DNA of 37,413 nt from Leisingera sp. ANG-M1 (GTDB lineage Bacteria; Pseudomonadota; Alphaproteobacteria; Rhodobacterales; Rhodobacteraceae). The translations under genes were made by a program, and so were the position numbers. This document shows positions 1-8,225 of the stretch, piece by piece (position 1 is the first letter of the stretch; every line of letters begins with the position of its first letter). The notes under the pieces are model-generated. The model saw nothing but the letters and a program-made list of their open reading frames with translations, searched no databases and was not told the origin of the DNA. The DNA lies in NCBI RefSeq assembly GCF_000813745.1, contig NZ_JWLC01000033.1, positions 1-37,413 of the forward strand. The letters are read 5' to 3'.

Positions 1-1139
1 GCCTTTTTGAAGAGTTCTGTGAGGTTTTCTGTGTTGAGAGTTATTGGGTTTCCGCCGCATGAGGGGTCTGTTGCGGCGTCTTTTGCGAGGGCGGGGATGG
101 CGGCCTCGGTGACGCCGAGGTCCGACAGGCGGCGGGGGATGGCGAGGCTGTCGTTGAGGTCCTGCACAAAGGCGCGGAAGCCGTCGAAGCCGCCGTTTAT
201 GCCCAGATAAGCCGCCGCCATATTGAAGCGGTCCGCAATTGCAGGTGCGTTGAACTCGAGGACGGCGGGCATGCAGACCGCGTTGGTGGTGCCGTGGTGG
301 GTGTTGAAGTGGGCGCCCACCGGGTGGCTCATGGCGTGGATGGCGCCGAGGCCCTTCATGAAGGCGGTGGCGCCCATCGCCGCCGCCGACATCATCTGAG
401 CGCGGGCCTCGATGTCGCTGCCATCTGCATAGGCGCGCGGCAGGTAGTCCTTGACCAGCCGCATGCCCTCCAGCGCGATGCCCTGCGACATCGGGTGGTA
501 ATGGGGCGAGGAGAAGGCCTCGACGCAATGGGCAAAGGCGTCCAAGCCAGTGCCTGCGGTGATGAACTTCGGCATGCCCACGGTCAGTTCGGGATCGCAG
601 ATCACCACCTGCGGCAGCACTTTCGGGTGGAAGATGATCTTCTTGGCATGGGTTTGCGAGTTGGTGATGACGGAGGCGCGGCCCACTTCCGAGCCGGTGC
701 CTGCAGTGGTCGGCACCGCGATAATCGGCGCGATGGCATCCGCGTCCGCACGGGTCCACCAGTCGCCGATGTCTTCAAAATCCCACACCGGCCGGGTCTG
801 GCCCGCCATAAAGGCGACCATCTTGCCGAGATCCAGGCCGGAGCCGCCGCCAAAGGCAATCACCCCGTCATGGCCGCCCGCCTTGTAGGCGGCAACACCT
901 GCGTCCAGGTTCTTTTCATTCGGGTTCGGATCGACCTCCGAGAACATCGCCCGGCCGAGGCCCGCGGCCTCCATAATGTCGAGCGTGCCTTGGGTGACCG
1001 GCAGATCGGCCAGGCCTTTGTCGGTGACCAGCAGCGGGCGCGTGATTCCGGCTGCGGCGCAGGCCTCGGCCAGTTCCTTGATGCGGCCGGCGCCGAACTT
1101 GATTGCGGTCGGGTAGGACCAGTTTCCAACGAGAGACAT
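1..1139 (-). CDS. Iron-containing alcohol dehydrogenase, 3' end cut by the window
   Basis: Group III (Fe-dependent) NAD(P)-linked alcohol dehydrogenase. The frame is open from an ATG at 1139 to the left edge without a stop; 379 residues are visible, and since the family is usually about 380-390 residues long only a few C-terminal residues are missing. Seen: the nucleotide-binding GGGSGLD motif near residue 97, the TTAGTGSE motif near residue 150, and the metal-ligand pattern GLDAFAH followed by GAIHAMSHPVGAHFNTHHG, which supplies the Asp and three His typical of FucO-type enzymes. It is the last visible gene of the leftward operon that includes an aldehyde dehydrogenase and a glutamine synthetase homologue, so I infer that it oxidises an alcohol whose aldehyde goes to the neighbouring dehydrogenase. 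The substrate is unknown. Confidence 0.93.
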   Translation of the reverse strand, partial: MSLVGNWSYPTAIKFGAGRIKELAEACAAAGITRPLLVTDKGLADLPVTQGTLDIMEAAGLGRAMFSEVDPNPNEKNLDAGVAAYKAGGHDGVIAFGGGSGLDLGKMVAFMAGQTRPVWDFEDIGDWWTRADADAIAPIIAVPTTAGTGSEVGRASVITNSQTHAKKIIFHPKVLPQVVICDPELTVGMPKFITAGTGLDAFAHCVEAFSSPHYHPMSQGIALEGMRLVKDYLPRAYADGSDIEARAQMMSAAAMGATAFMKGLGAIHAMSHPVGAHFNTHHGTTNAVCMPAVLEFNAPAIADRFNMAAAYLGINGGFDGFRAFVQDLNDSLAIPRRLSDLGVTEAAIPALAKDAATDPSCGGNPITLNTENLTELFKK

Positions 1140-1162
1140 GAGGGTGTTCCTGTGTTGATGCC

Positions 1163-1230
1163 GGGGAGGGGGCGCTGCCCCCGCTTGCCTCGCGGCAAGC
1201 CCCCCGGAGTATTTCTGCAAAGAAGAAAGC
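1163..1230 (+). repeat. Intergenic repeat copy A (double hairpin plus TATTTCTG tail)
   Basis: Fills the gap between the two dehydrogenase genes. Two perfect hairpins lie in tandem: GGGGGC/GCCCCC (1168-1173 with 1177-1182) and GCTTGCC/GGCAAGC (1183-1189 with 1194-1200). They are followed by the tail CCCCCGGAGTATTTCTG and a GAAGAAAG purine run. The same tail occurs at about 2646-2704 (minus), 30804-30872 and 37333-37362. I recall such elements as common between genes in Rhodobacteraceae; its function here is unknown. Confidence 0.7.
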
Positions 1231-1233
1231 CGG

Positions 1234-2616
1234 TCAGCCGGTGACCTTTTTCAGGTGGTAGGACTTCGGGCGGGTCAGGTTGTGGTAGCCAATCACCGAC
1301 AGGCCGCCGCCGCGGCCGGTGTCCTTGCAGCCGGTCCAGCAGAGCCCCGGATCCAGATAGTCGGCGCGGTTCATGAAGACGGTGCCGGTCTCGATCCGGT
1401 CGCCGACGGCCTGCGCCCGTTCCACATCCTTGGTCCAGAGCGAAGCGGTGAGGCCGAAGTCGCTGTCGTTCATCAGGGCGATGGCCTCTTCATCGGAGGA
1501 GACCTTCATGATGCCGACCACCGGGCCAAAGCTTTCCTCGCGCATCACCCGCATCTCGTGGGTGACACCGGTCAGGATCTGCGGCGTCAGATACGCGCCG
1601 CCGTCATCCTCCGGCATGGTTTCGATATGGGCCACGGCACCTGCGGCCACCGCCTCGGCAATCTGGCCGCGCACCTCATTGGCAAAGCGGACATTGGCCA
1701 TCGGGCCGATGGTGGTCTCCTGATCCAGCGGGTTGCCCAGCTTGTAGCCTTGGACGATGGCAATCGCCTTCTCCAGGAAGGCGTCAAAGAGGCTCTCGTG
1801 CACATAGATCCGCTCGATGCCGCAGCAGCACTGGCCGGAGTTGAACATGGCGCCGTCGATCAGCGTGTCAACGGCGGCGTCCAGATCGGCATCCTCCATC
1901 ACATAGCCCGGGTCCTTGCCGCCGAGCTCGGTGCCGACGCCGGTGAAAGTGCCCGCCGCAGCCCGCTCCATTGCCTGGCCGCCGCCGACCGAGCCGGTGA
2001 AGTTCACGAAATTGAAAGCGCGCGATGCGATCAGCTCCGAGGTGGTGCCGTGGTCCAGGAAGACATTCTGGAACACGTCCTCCGGCACCCCCGCCGCATG
2101 GAAGGCCTGCGCCATCCGCTCGCCCACCAGAAGCGTCTGGGTGGCGTGTTTCAGCACCACCGCATTGCCGGCAATCAGCGCCGGCGCCACGGTGTTGATG
2201 GCGGTCATATAGGGGTAGTTCCAGGGCGCCACTACAAACACCACGCCATGCGGCAGGCGCTTGATATAGCGTTTGAAGCTCTCATCCTCGCCAACTTCGA
2301 TATCGGCCAGTGCCTCTTCGGCGATCCTGGCCATATGGCTGGCGCGCTCGTTAAAGCCGCCGAATTCGCCGCCATAGCGCACCGGTCGGCCCATCATCCG
2401 GGCCAGCTCCGGCACGATCTCGCCGTTCATCGCGCCGACGGCGGCCACACCCGCCATCACCAGCCGGGTGCGCTCCTGCAGCGGCCGTGCCGCCCAGGCG
2501 GCTTGCGCCGCCCGCGCCCGCTCCGCTGCCGCAAAGGCGTCCTCGCGCGGCAGCACTTCGCGCTCCGCAAAAACCGATCCGTCAACCGGCGAGATGCATT
2601 TCAATACCTGGCCCAT
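1234..2616 (-). CDS. NAD(P)-dependent aldehyde dehydrogenase family protein
   Basis: Oxidises an aldehyde to the carboxylic acid with NAD(P)+ in the cytoplasm. Seen: oxyanion Asn in APWNYP (about residue 132), cofactor loop FTGSVGGG (about 208), general-base Glu in TELGGKDPG (about 230), and the nucleophile within NSGQCCCG, where three adjacent cysteines occur and the middle one aligns with the catalytic Cys. Length (460 aa) is slightly short for the family, as in succinate-semialdehyde-type members. An in-frame ATG exists at 2622, but the GGAG at 2629-2626 is only 3 nt from it and 9 nt from the ATG at 2616, so 2616 is preferred. It lies between the glutamine synthetase homologue and the Fe-alcohol dehydrogenase, suggesting that the three act in sequence on one substrate. 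Confidence 0.93.
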   Translation of the reverse strand: MGQVLKCISPVDGSVFAEREVLPREDAFAAAERARAAQAAWAARPLQERTRLVMAGVAAVGAMNGEIVPELARMMGRPVRYGGEFGGFNERASHMARIAEEALADIEVGEDESFKRYIKRLPHGVVFVVAPWNYPYMTAINTVAPALIAGNAVVLKHATQTLLVGERMAQAFHAAGVPEDVFQNVFLDHGTTSELIASRAFNFVNFTGSVGGGQAMERAAAGTFTGVGTELGGKDPGYVMEDADLDAAVDTLIDGAMFNSGQCCCGIERIYVHESLFDAFLEKAIAIVQGYKLGNPLDQETTIGPMANVRFANEVRGQIAEAVAAGAVAHIETMPEDDGGAYLTPQILTGVTHEMRVMREESFGPVVGIMKVSSDEEAIALMNDSDFGLTASLWTKDVERAQAVGDRIETGTVFMNRADYLDPGLCWTGCKDTGRGGGLSVIGYHNLTRPKSYHLKKVTG

Positions 2617-2645
2617 CGCCATTCACTCCATTCAAGAAAGGGCAA

Positions 2646-2704
2646 AGCCCCCTTCCTCTTGCCAGAAATATCCCGGGGGTCCGGGGGCTGGCCCCCGGCG
2701 CCCT
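2646..2704 (-). repeat. Intergenic repeat copy B (minus orientation)
   Basis: Read on the minus strand this is a G/C hairpin followed by CCCCCGGGATATTTCTGG and a purine-rich tail, the same arrangement as the copies at 1163-1230 and 30804-30872. The hairpin is perfect: CCGGGGGC (2681-2688) and GCCCCCGG (2691-2698) separated by 2 nt. It occupies the 93-bp gap between the glutamine synthetase homologue and the aldehyde dehydrogenase, inside what otherwise looks like one operon. Confidence 0.65.
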
Positions 2705-2709
2705 CCGCC

Positions 2710-4062
2710 TCACGCCCGCTCGAAGCCGCGCGCGATCTCGTAATCGGTGACCACCCGGTCGAAATCCTCGATCTCCACCTCGGCGGCCCGCACATAGTGG
2801 TCCACCACCTCATCGCCCAGGGCTGCGCGCAGCATGTCCGAGCCCTTCAGCGCCGCCGCCGCATCACGCAGGGTGCCCGGGATCATGCCGCTGTCGCCCT
2901 GGTAGACATCGCCCTTGGCCGGAGCCTGCAGCTCCAGGCCTTCCTCGATGCCCGCAATCCCTGCTGCCAGCATGCCTGCCATCGCCAGATAGGGGTTCAT
3001 GTCCGAACCCGGAATCCGGCATTCCACCCGGATCGCCTTGGTCCCGTCGCCGCACAGCCGGTAGCCCGCGGTGCGGTTGTCCACCGACCAGATGATGCGG
3101 GTCGGCGCAAAAGTGCCCTTCATGAAGCGCTTGTAGCTGTTGATGTAGGGCGCCATGAAAGCGGTGTAATCGGGCGCGTATTTCAGCAGCCCCGCCATGT
3201 AGCTCTTCATCAGAGCGGACATGCCAAGCGGGTCGCTCTCGTCAAAGAAGGCCGGCTTGCCGTCCTGCCACAGCGACTGGTGCACATGGCTCGACGAGCC
3301 CACTTTCTCATGGCTCCACTTCGGCAGAAAGGTCACCGCGTGGCCCTGCTGCTCGGCAATCTCCTTCACCGCATGCTTGGCGATGGTGTGGTACTCCGCG
3401 GTCTCCATCGCCTTGGCGTATTTGATGTTGAGCTCCTCCTGGCCGGTCTCCGCCTCGCCCTTGGAGTTCTCAATGGGCAGCCCCGCATCCCACAGATGGT
3501 TGCGGATGGGGCGCATCACATGCTCCTCGCGCGAGGTCTGCAGGATGCTGTAATCCTCGTTGTAGCCCGAGATCGGCTCCAGGTCGCGGAACCCTGAGCG
3601 GCGGATCTCGTCAAAGCTTTTGGCGAACAGGAAAAACTCCAGCTCGGTGGCGCACATCGCCTCATAGCCCATCGCCTCAAGCCGCTGCACCTGCTTCTTC
3701 AGCACCGCGCGGGGGGAATGGGACACTTCCTCATGGGTATGATGATCCAGCACATCGCAGAGCACCATCACGGTGCCCTCCAGCCAGGGCACCGGCCGGA
3801 GCGTCGCCAGATCCGGCTTCATCACATAATCGCCATAGCCGGCTTGCCAGGAGGTCGAAACATAGCCGTCCGGCGTCGCCATCTCCAGGTCGGTCGCCAG
3901 GAGGTAATTGCAGCAATGCGTCTCCTCCCACGCACCCGCAACAAAATGCCCCGCATGAAACCGCTTCCCCATCAAGCGACCCTGCATGTCAACAAGGCAC
4001 ACCAATACAGTATCAACCGCGCCGGAAGAAACTTGGTCTTTGAGATCGTCGAAGGAGAGCAT
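2710..4062 (-). CDS. Glutamine synthetase family protein (gamma-glutamyl-amine ligase type)
   Basis: ATP-dependent ligase of the glutamine synthetase fold, 450 aa, close to the usual length of the PuuA/GlnA3-like group. Seen: N-terminal beta-grasp region (about 1-100), metal-ligand motif ATELEFFLF (about 139-147), SKGEAETGQEELN (about 202), the ammonia/substrate-site SSSHVHQSLW (about 257), and NRTAGYRLCG plus RVECRIPGSDMNPY for ATP and glutamate binding. No adenylylation-site signature was noticed. Housekeeping GlnA is unlikely because the gene sits in a catabolic operon with a TRAP transporter, an alcohol dehydrogenase, an aldehyde dehydrogenase and an N-acyl amidohydrolase. By analogy with PuuA or IpuC it may gamma-glutamylate an amine. 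The start at 4062 has AAGGA 6 nt upstream. The substrate is inference. Confidence 0.9.
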   Translation of the reverse strand: MLSFDDLKDQVSSGAVDTVLVCLVDMQGRLMGKRFHAGHFVAGAWEETHCCNYLLATDLEMATPDGYVSTSWQAGYGDYVMKPDLATLRPVPWLEGTVMVLCDVLDHHTHEEVSHSPRAVLKKQVQRLEAMGYEAMCATELEFFLFAKSFDEIRRSGFRDLEPISGYNEDYSILQTSREEHVMRPIRNHLWDAGLPIENSKGEAETGQEELNIKYAKAMETAEYHTIAKHAVKEIAEQQGHAVTFLPKWSHEKVGSSSHVHQSLWQDGKPAFFDESDPLGMSALMKSYMAGLLKYAPDYTAFMAPYINSYKRFMKGTFAPTRIIWSVDNRTAGYRLCGDGTKAIRVECRIPGSDMNPYLAMAGMLAAGIAGIEEGLELQAPAKGDVYQGDSGMIPGTLRDAAAALKGSDMLRAALGDEVVDHYVRAAEVEIEDFDRVVTDYEIARGFERA

Positions 4063-4112
4063 GAGCGGTCCTTTGTCTGTTGCGCGCAGAATTTTTTCTC
4101 AAAACTTCTGGC

Positions 4113-4161
4113 AAATTCCTTTGGGTGGGAATTCGGCCTGCCGCGGGGCGGGCCAAATTCC
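4113..4161 (-). promoter_or_regulatory. Strong hairpin with alternative pairing between dctP and the glutamine synthetase gene
   Basis: In the leftward transcript, 17 nt after the dctP stop, GGAATTTGGCC (4161-4151) can pair with GGCCGAATTCC (4138-4128) at 10 of 11 positions. The stem continues inward (GCC/GGC) to a 4-nt loop. A third segment, GGAATTTGCC (4119-4110), repeats the first and can compete for the same middle strand. No U-run follows the large hairpin, so it is not a classic terminator. It may protect the 3' end of the binding-protein mRNA or act as a two-state attenuator for the genes downstream. Confidence 0.5.
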
Positions 4162-4178
4162 GCTGTTTTACCGGTGCT

Positions 4179-5213
4179 TTAGCCGTAGCGGTAGGGGCGG
4201 CCGGCCTTCTGCATGTCAGCGTTATACTTCTTGAAGATCTCCACAACTTTCGCCTTAGTCTCGGACTCGGCTGCGATTTCATCCCAGAATTTCACTGCTG
4301 CGTCTTCGACCTGCTGCCATTCGTTGTCGGGAATAGTGGTCAGCTTCATCTTGTCGCCGTTCACGCGCAGGGAAGCTTCGCCGCCCCAGTACCACCACTG
4401 GCGGTAATAATGCGACTGGTCACAGCAGACGCGGAACAGGGTCTGGAGGTCTTCCGGCAGTTCATTCCAGCGGCCCTGGTTGGCAAAGAACGACCCTGCC
4501 CAGGCACCAGAGATGTTGTTGGTCAGGAAGTAGTCGGTCACGTCAGCCCAACCGACGGTGTAGTCTTCGGTGATGCCGGACCAGGCGATGCCGTCCAGCT
4601 CGCCGGTCTGCACCGCAACCTCGATGTCTTCCCACGGCAGGGTGACCGGCACCACGCCGAACTGTGCCAGGAAGCGGCCCGCGGTCGGGAAGGTGAAGAC
4701 GCGCTTGCCTTTCAGATCCGCCAGTGAGTTGATCGGGTCCTTGGTGGCAAAGTGGCAGGGGTCCCAGGCGCCGGCCGAGATGTGCTTGACGCCGACCTTG
4801 GAGTATTCCGCGTCCCAGATCTCATTCAGGCCGTACTGGTTGAACAGCACCGGCACATCCAGCGAGTAGCGCGAGGCAAAGGGGAAGTAGCCGCCGAACA
4901 CAGTGACTTCGGTGGGAGAGGCCATCGAGTCGTCATCCGACTGCACCGCATCGATGGTGCCGCGCTGCATGGCGCGGAACAGCTCGCCTGTCGGGACCAG
5001 CTGGTCGGCATAGAACAGTTCGATCTGCATTCGGTCGCCGGCGATGGTGTTGAACATGTCGATGGCGGGTTTCACCACATGTTCTGCCAGTGCGGCGCCG
5101 GCATAGGTCTGCATCCGCCATTTGATGGTGGATTGGGCCAGCGCCGGGGTGGCCAGCGGTGCCGCCATGGCGCCGACACCGGCAGTCTGAATAAACTTAC
5201 GTCTTGTCGTCAT
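4179..5213 (-). CDS. dctP: TRAP transporter periplasmic solute-binding protein (DctP family)
   Basis: Periplasmic receptor of a tripartite ATP-independent periplasmic transporter, 344 aa. Seen: a twin-arginine type leader TTRRKFIQTAG with a short hydrophobic stretch and an ALA cleavage site near residue 26, then a DctP fold with the ligand-region segment KGKRVFTFPTAGRF (about 170) and WAGSFFANQGRWNELPEDLQ (about 238), a familiar DctP signature. The start at 5213 has AAGGAG 7 nt upstream. It follows dctM by 51 bp, so the gene order is Q-M-P rather than the commoner P-Q-M. The neighbours suggest an amine or amino alcohol ligand, but TRAP receptors bind mostly carboxylates, and the ligand cannot be read from sequence. 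Confidence 0.92.
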   Translation of the reverse strand: MTTRRKFIQTAGVGAMAAPLATPALAQSTIKWRMQTYAGAALAEHVVKPAIDMFNTIAGDRMQIELFYADQLVPTGELFRAMQRGTIDAVQSDDDSMASPTEVTVFGGYFPFASRYSLDVPVLFNQYGLNEIWDAEYSKVGVKHISAGAWDPCHFATKDPINSLADLKGKRVFTFPTAGRFLAQFGVVPVTLPWEDIEVAVQTGELDGIAWSGITEDYTVGWADVTDYFLTNNISGAWAGSFFANQGRWNELPEDLQTLFRVCCDQSHYYRQWWYWGGEASLRVNGDKMKLTTIPDNEWQQVEDAAVKFWDEIAAESETKAKVVEIFKKYNADMQKAGRPYRYG

Positions 5214-5264
5214 AATTTCACTCCTTGTTGCAACATCCGGCCCCTTGACAGGACTCTTCCTTGG

Positions 5265-6767
5265 TTATTTTCCGTAGACATATTCCGGCAGCCACAGGGC
5301 GATTTGCGGGAAGATCATGATCAGGGCGAGCGCCAGCACCATCACCAGGGCAAAGGGGATGATCGAGACATAGATGTCCTTCAGCCCGATTTCCGGCGGT
5401 GCCATGGCGCGCATCAGGAACAGGTTGTAGCCGAAGGGCGGCGTCATATAGGCGATCTGGGTGGTGATCGTGTAGAGGACACCGTACCAGATCAGGTCGA
5501 ACCCCAGTGCGCCCACCAGCGGCACGTAGAGCGGTGCCACGATCACCAGCATCGCGGTGTCATCCAGGAAGGTGCCCATCACAATGAAGCTCAGCTGCAT
5601 CAGGATCAGGATCATCCAAGGGCTGAGGCCCAAGCGGGTGGTGAACAGGTCCTCAATGGCTTTGACCGCGCCGAGACCGTCAAAGATCGCACCAAAGGCG
5701 AGGGCGGCCAGAATGATCCACATGAACATGCAGGAGATGCCCAGTGTCGAGCGCACCGAAGTCTCGAACACTTCCTTGGTCATCCGCCCCTTCAGCACCG
5801 CGGCGATGAAGGCGGTCATGGCACCGATGGCTGAGCTTTCGACCAGCGAGGTCCAGCCGTTCACGAAGGGCACCATCATCGCAGCAAAGATTGCCAGCGG
5901 CAGCACGCCGGAGAACAGCAGGCGGAACTTCTCCTTCATAAAGATGTCTTTGTAGAACATCGGGTTGCTGCGGGTGGCGAAGGACAGCGCACCTGCGGCC
6001 AGGGCCAGGCCAAGCGCGGGCTTGGTCTCCAGGGCGCCGGTCAGGATCAAGAGCGGCACCAGCACCAGCGCGCCCAGCACGATGTAGTTCAGCCGCAGCG
6101 GATGGTCGGTGACGCGCTCGTATTCAGCCAGGTCCTCCGGCTCCATCGCCGGGCCGAGATGCGGCTGCATGCGGGCACGCAGGTAGATATAGATGATGAA
6201 CATGGTGGCCATCAGCAGCCCCGGCACCACGCCGGCCAGCCACAGCTGCCCCACCGGCTGGCGGGCGATCATCGCATAAAGCACCAGCACCACCGAAGGT
6301 GGCACCAGGATGCCCAGGCTGGAGCCGGCCTGAATGGTGCCGGTCACCAGGATCTTATCATAGCCGCGGCGCAGCAGTTCCGGCAGCGCGATGGTGGCGC
6401 CGATGGCCATGCCTGCGACCGACAGGCCGTTCATCGCTGAAATCAGGACCATCAGGCCGATAGTGCCAATCGCAAGCCCACCTTTCACCGGCCCCATCCA
6501 GACATGGAACATCCGGTACAGGTCGTCGGCGATCTTCGACTCCGACAGCACATAGCCCATGAAAATGAACATCGGCAGCGTCAGCAGCGGATACCACTTC
6601 ATCAGCTTCATGGCGGCCGAAAACGGGATCTCAACCCCGCCGGTGCCCCACAGGAGCATACCCGCGACCGCACCGACAAAGCCGATAGCGCCGAATACCC
6701 GCTGGCCGGTCATCAGCATGAGCATCATGCCGGCAAACATGACAATGGCGATCCATTCGTAGGACAT
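5265..6767 (-). CDS. dctM: TRAP transporter large permease subunit (DctM)
   Basis: Integral membrane subunit that carries out Na+-coupled solute import with the DctP receptor and the small subunit DctQ. 500 aa, slightly longer than the common 425-470. Many hydrophobic segments span the length, beginning with IAIVMFAGMMLMLMTGQRVF at residues 7-26; loops such as MNGLSVAGMAIGATIALPELLRRGYD (written in part: residues about 110-135) and GSSLGILVPPSVVLVLY (about 150) match the DctM core. A central hydrophilic stretch (about residues 205-225, with YERVTDHPLRLN) lengthens the protein. The start ATG shares one base with the dctQ stop (TGATG), so translation is probably coupled. Confidence 0.94.
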   Translation of the reverse strand: MSYEWIAIVMFAGMMLMLMTGQRVFGAIGFVGAVAGMLLWGTGGVEIPFSAAMKLMKWYPLLTLPMFIFMGYVLSESKIADDLYRMFHVWMGPVKGGLAIGTIGLMVLISAMNGLSVAGMAIGATIALPELLRRGYDKILVTGTIQAGSSLGILVPPSVVLVLYAMIARQPVGQLWLAGVVPGLLMATMFIIYIYLRARMQPHLGPAMEPEDLAEYERVTDHPLRLNYIVLGALVLVPLLILTGALETKPALGLALAAGALSFATRSNPMFYKDIFMKEKFRLLFSGVLPLAIFAAMMVPFVNGWTSLVESSAIGAMTAFIAAVLKGRMTKEVFETSVRSTLGISCMFMWIILAALAFGAIFDGLGAVKAIEDLFTTRLGLSPWMILILMQLSFIVMGTFLDDTAMLVIVAPLYVPLVGALGFDLIWYGVLYTITTQIAYMTPPFGYNLFLMRAMAPPEIGLKDIYVSIIPFALVMVLALALIMIFPQIALWLPEYVYGK

Positions 6768-7363
6768 CAGATTTCAACTCCGCGCAGGCGTCCGATATCC
6801 CGGAACAGTTCGGCAAGGCATTGCAGCAGCATCAGGAAGACGCCGAAGCAGAGGATGGTTTTGACGGGCCACAGGAAGGGGCGCCAGGCGGTGGAGCTGC
6901 GCTCGAGATAGCCGAGTTTCTCGCCTGCCGCCGCCGGGCCTTCGCTCAGCAGGGTTTTCAGCAGGTCCCAGAAAAATTGCACTGGCTCCAGCCCGAAATA
7001 GCCCAGGCTATAAGCGGTGGAGCTGAGCGCGCCATACATCAGGATCACCAGATAGGTGATCAGGAACAGCACCGTGAAGGCATCGACCAGCGCCTTGGTT
7101 TTCGTGGACCAGGCACCATAGAACAGGTCCATCCGCACGTTCGATCCCATCTGGATCGAGTACGGCCCGCCCAGCACATAATAGGCGACCATCACGAACT
7201 GTGCGGTTTCCAGCGTCCAGAGCGATGGGTTGAAGAAAGTCTTTGAGACCGAGGACCACAGCAGCACCCCGATCAGCGCAAAGATCAGATACATGGCAAA
7301 GCGGCCGATGAAGCGGTTCATCGCGTCGATGCCGCGCACATAGGCCCTGATGACCTTAGGCAT
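6767..7363 (-). CDS. dctQ: TRAP transporter small permease subunit (DctQ)
   Basis: Small membrane subunit of the TRAP transporter, 198 aa with four predicted hydrophobic helices: about residues 19-40 (FAMYLIFALIGVLLWSSV), 50-66, 91-110 (FTVLFLITYLVILMYGAL) and 165-185. The segment between helices 3 and 4 is extended (about 110-160), as in the longer DctQ type found with 500-residue DctM proteins. The ATG at 7363 lies 8 bp inside the preceding amidohydrolase gene and has GGAGGGCAGG directly upstream, so the two are translationally coupled. Confidence 0.9.
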   Translation of the reverse strand: MPKVIRAYVRGIDAMNRFIGRFAMYLIFALIGVLLWSSVSKTFFNPSLWTLETAQFVMVAYYVLGGPYSIQMGSNVRMDLFYGAWSTKTKALVDAFTVLFLITYLVILMYGALSSTAYSLGYFGLEPVQFFWDLLKTLLSEGPAAAGEKLGYLERSSTAWRPFLWPVKTILCFGVFLMLLQCLAELFRDIGRLRGVEI

Positions 7364-8141
7364 CCTGCCCTCCTTCTGCCGCCAGCGCGGCCAAGGCCGG
7401 GCGTAGCAATGTCAGCATTTCTTTAGCCATGGCCTCTTCTTCTTCCGGGGAAGTCACCAGATCGTTGCGGATTTCGATCATCACATTGGCCAGCCCATGG
7501 GCCAGGCCGTGGATCTTCAGCGAATGGGTTACCCCGTCGGCCGGCCCGTAAGGTTCATTTCGCTCGACCCGGCGGTGGGGCAGGGCATCTTCACCGGCCA
7601 GCATCGCGTCGGCCAGCCGGGTGTCATCGTCATGCAAGATGCCGATCTCCACGTCCCGTTCCTTGCCAAAGTAAACGGGTGTGAAGCTGTGCATGGTGAC
7701 CAGAACAGTCTGCTTTCCGGCTTCTTTACGGGCTCCGATCACTTCCGATACGGCCTCGCAGAACGGGGTATAAATCGTGTCCACCCGTTCCTGCCGCTCC
7801 GCCGCGCCCAGGCCGAAATTGCCTGGCACCGCGACCAGCTCGGACCGGTCAGGCATGGCGCTGGCGGCTTCAGGCGGGCGGTTGCAGTCATACACCAGCC
7901 GTGACACCCGGCTTGCCACCAGCGGCGCGTCCAGCGCCCGGGACAGATGCAGTGAAACGGCCAGAGCTCCCGGATCCCAGGCTGCATGGCTCAACCGGTC
8001 CTCAGCCCGCAGCCCCAGCCCGTTGTAGCGCGCCGGGATATGGCTGGACGCATGTTCGCACAGCAACAGCACCGGGCTGGCACCTTCACGGTTCACCACC
8101 TCCACTGCGTCTTCCAGAGCGTGAGAATCGCCCCCTTGCAT
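7356..8141 (-). CDS. N-formylglutamate amidohydrolase family protein
   Basis: Zn-type hydrolase of the N-formylglutamate amidohydrolase family (HutG/FGase), 261 aa. Seen: CEHASSHIPARYNGLG near residue 28, the HAAWDPGA motif, RLVYDCNRPP, VTMHSFTPVYFG and a C-terminal IEIRNDL motif, in family order. The ATG at 8141 is chosen because GGGAGG lies 6 nt upstream; an upstream ATG at 8177 has no such site and falls inside a palindrome that looks regulatory. It is the first gene of the leftward operon. No other hut genes are present, so histidine degradation is unlikely. With a glutamine synthetase homologue in the same operon, cleavage of an N-acyl or gamma-glutamyl conjugate is a reasonable inference. 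Confidence 0.88.
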   Translation of the reverse strand: MQGGDSHALEDAVEVVNREGASPVLLLCEHASSHIPARYNGLGLRAEDRLSHAAWDPGALAVSLHLSRALDAPLVASRVSRLVYDCNRPPEAASAMPDRSELVAVPGNFGLGAAERQERVDTIYTPFCEAVSEVIGARKEAGKQTVLVTMHSFTPVYFGKERDVEIGILHDDDTRLADAMLAGEDALPHRRVERNEPYGPADGVTHSLKIHGLAHGLANVMIEIRNDLVTSPEEEEAMAKEMLTLLRPALAALAAEGGQDA

Positions 8142-8160
8142 ACCGCGCCTCCCTGCGATT

Positions 8161-8196
8161 TGGAAAAATCTTTCCATGAAGAGATATTTGTGTCAA
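8161..8196 (-). promoter_or_regulatory. Candidate leftward promoter with overlapping palindromic operator
   Basis: On the minus strand a perfect TTGACA (8196-8191) is followed, 17 nt later, by a weak -10-like AAAGAT (8173-8168). The latter falls inside a perfect inverted repeat TGGAAA-N4-TTTCCA (8161-8176). A second palindrome, GTTTCTGAAAC (8226-8236), and CTGAAA-N6-TTTCAG (8230-8247) lie nearer the divergent RpiR gene. GAAA/TTTC-armed repeats between an RpiR gene and its divergent operon are plausible operators. The assignment is by eye. Confidence 0.45.
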
Positions 8197-8225
8197 TATA
8201 TTTTCATGACCGGTTTCGAACAGGG

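Noticed and set aside
294..1244. A 316-codon plus-strand open frame
   Set aside because: Antisense to the iron alcohol dehydrogenase, whose minus-strand frame shows the metal-binding and nucleotide-binding motifs.
1255..3597. A 780-codon plus-strand open frame
   Set aside because: It runs antisense across the aldehyde dehydrogenase and glutamine synthetase homologue genes, both of which have complete family motifs. Long antisense frames are a by-product of high GC. Its translation is His/Arg/Ala-rich and without recognisable domains.
7356..8141. Histidine utilisation hutG
   Set aside because: The protein is in the N-formylglutamate amidohydrolase family, but no hutH, hutU, hutI or hutF is present, and its partners are a TRAP transporter and a glutamine synthetase homologue.
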